Source: Clostridiales bacterium
GTDB taxonomy: Bacteria; Bacillota; Clostridia; Christensenellales; CAG-138
Assembly: GCA_012511925.1 (NCBI GenBank)
Contig: JAAZFD010000216.1
Span: 1-5,625 of the forward strand
Length of the DNA: 5,625 bases
Direction of reading: 5' to 3'
Position 1 is the stretch's first letter, and every line of letters starts with the position of its first letter. A model generated the notes under the pieces. It was not told where the DNA came from and ran no database searches. It worked only from the letters and a program-made list of their open reading frames with translations. Shown piece by piece: positions 5,315 through 5,625 of this stretch. A program made the position numbers and the translations under genes.

Positions 5315-5625
5315 ATGGCTGATACTTTTGAACTAATCTATGATGTTGTTAAGCAAATCCCAAGCGGTAAGGTTGCAACTTATGGGCAGGTTGCTATGCT
5401 CGCAGGGAACAACCGACTTGCGCGTGTTGTAGGCTTTGCCTTGCATGTGAACCCCGACACTGGTACTATTCCCTGTCATAGGGTGGTCAACCGATTTGGA
5501 GGTCTGTCCTCTGCCTTTGCGTTTGGCGGAGTTAATATGCTGGCGCAACTACTAGAAGCCGAGGGAGTTGCTGTAGAAAACGATTCTGTCGATTTGAGCA
5601 AGTATCAAGCCACTGATTTCTATAA
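5315..5625 (+). CDS. Small O6-alkylguanine-DNA alkyltransferase-like (MGMT) protein, 3' end missing
   Basis: The 103 visible residues form the MGMT C-terminal DNA-binding and active-site domain without the N-terminal domain of Ada or Ogt. Landmarks are PSGKVATYGQVA (16-27), the helix-turn-helix with the presumed arginine finger R37, the asparagine hinge N46 and the active-site PCHRVV (53-58). The nucleophile Cys54 is present, so this is not the PWHR form of the Atl damage-binding proteins. It may transfer alkyl groups from damaged guanine to itself, or flag lesions for nucleotide excision repair as some single-domain relatives do. The frame is open to the right edge, where the last two bases begin an unseen codon. 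Related short proteins end near here, so only a few residues are probably missing. There is no Shine-Dalgarno before the ATG. It is divergent from the Crp-type gene, with 91 bases between. Confidence 0.9.
   Translation, partial: MADTFELIYDVVKQIPSGKVATYGQVAMLAGNNRLARVVGFALHVNPDTGTIPCHRVVNRFGGLSSAFAFGGVNMLAQLLEAEGVAVENDSVDLSKYQATDFY

Noticed and set aside
5333..5548. Minus-strand frame opposite the alkyltransferase-like gene
   Set aside because: The plus strand encodes the PCHRVV active site and MGMT fold. The antisense frame has no independent support.
1..5625. CRISPR array, insertion sequence, tRNA or prophage element
   Set aside because: No regularly spaced direct repeats, transposase-like frame, cloverleaf or terminal inverted repeats were found.

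Overview
The window looks like an A/T-rich chromosomal segment of a low-GC Firmicute, most likely a Clostridia-type anaerobe. Supporting this are strong AAGGAG-type ribosome binding sites, TTG and GTG starts accompanied by good Shine-Dalgarno sequences, TTGACA/TATAAT promoters, hairpin-plus-T terminators, a meso-diaminopimelate dehydrogenase, and a Crp/Fnr-type regulator with a cysteine-containing SASC motif. The species cannot be named from the sequence.

Layout. Positions 1-204 carry no protein gene. They hold a small stem-loop that may be the tail of a structured RNA cut by the left edge, then an inverted repeat and the ddh promoter. ddh (208-1194, +) makes meso-diaminopimelate dehydrogenase and ends at a clear terminator. 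A promoter then drives 1337-2179 (+), an uncharacterised protein with one membrane segment and a large predicted extracytoplasmic domain. A hairpin at 2237-2281 lies between this gene and a converging minus-strand group and probably terminates both.

The minus-strand group reads, in transcription order: a Crp/Fnr-family regulator (5223-4558), a duplicated DUF1538 polytopic membrane protein (4446-2953), and a protein of two tandem PII-like domains (2960-2307) whose GTG start overlaps the end of the membrane gene by 8 bases. The membrane protein plus PII pair looks like a transporter with its own cytosolic nucleotide- or metabolite-sensing regulator. The upstream regulator is a plausible transcriptional controller, and a TGACC-N6-GGTTA dyad sits on the promoter in front of the membrane gene. 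The PII-like gene also has a strong internal Shine-Dalgarno and ATG exactly at its domain junction.

At the right edge, divergent from the regulator, lies a partial gene for a small O6-alkylguanine-DNA alkyltransferase-like protein (5315 to the edge, +). Its extended -10 promoter sits so close to the ATG that the mRNA is predicted to be leaderless. The most interesting part of the window is the regulator / DUF1538 / double-PII cassette.
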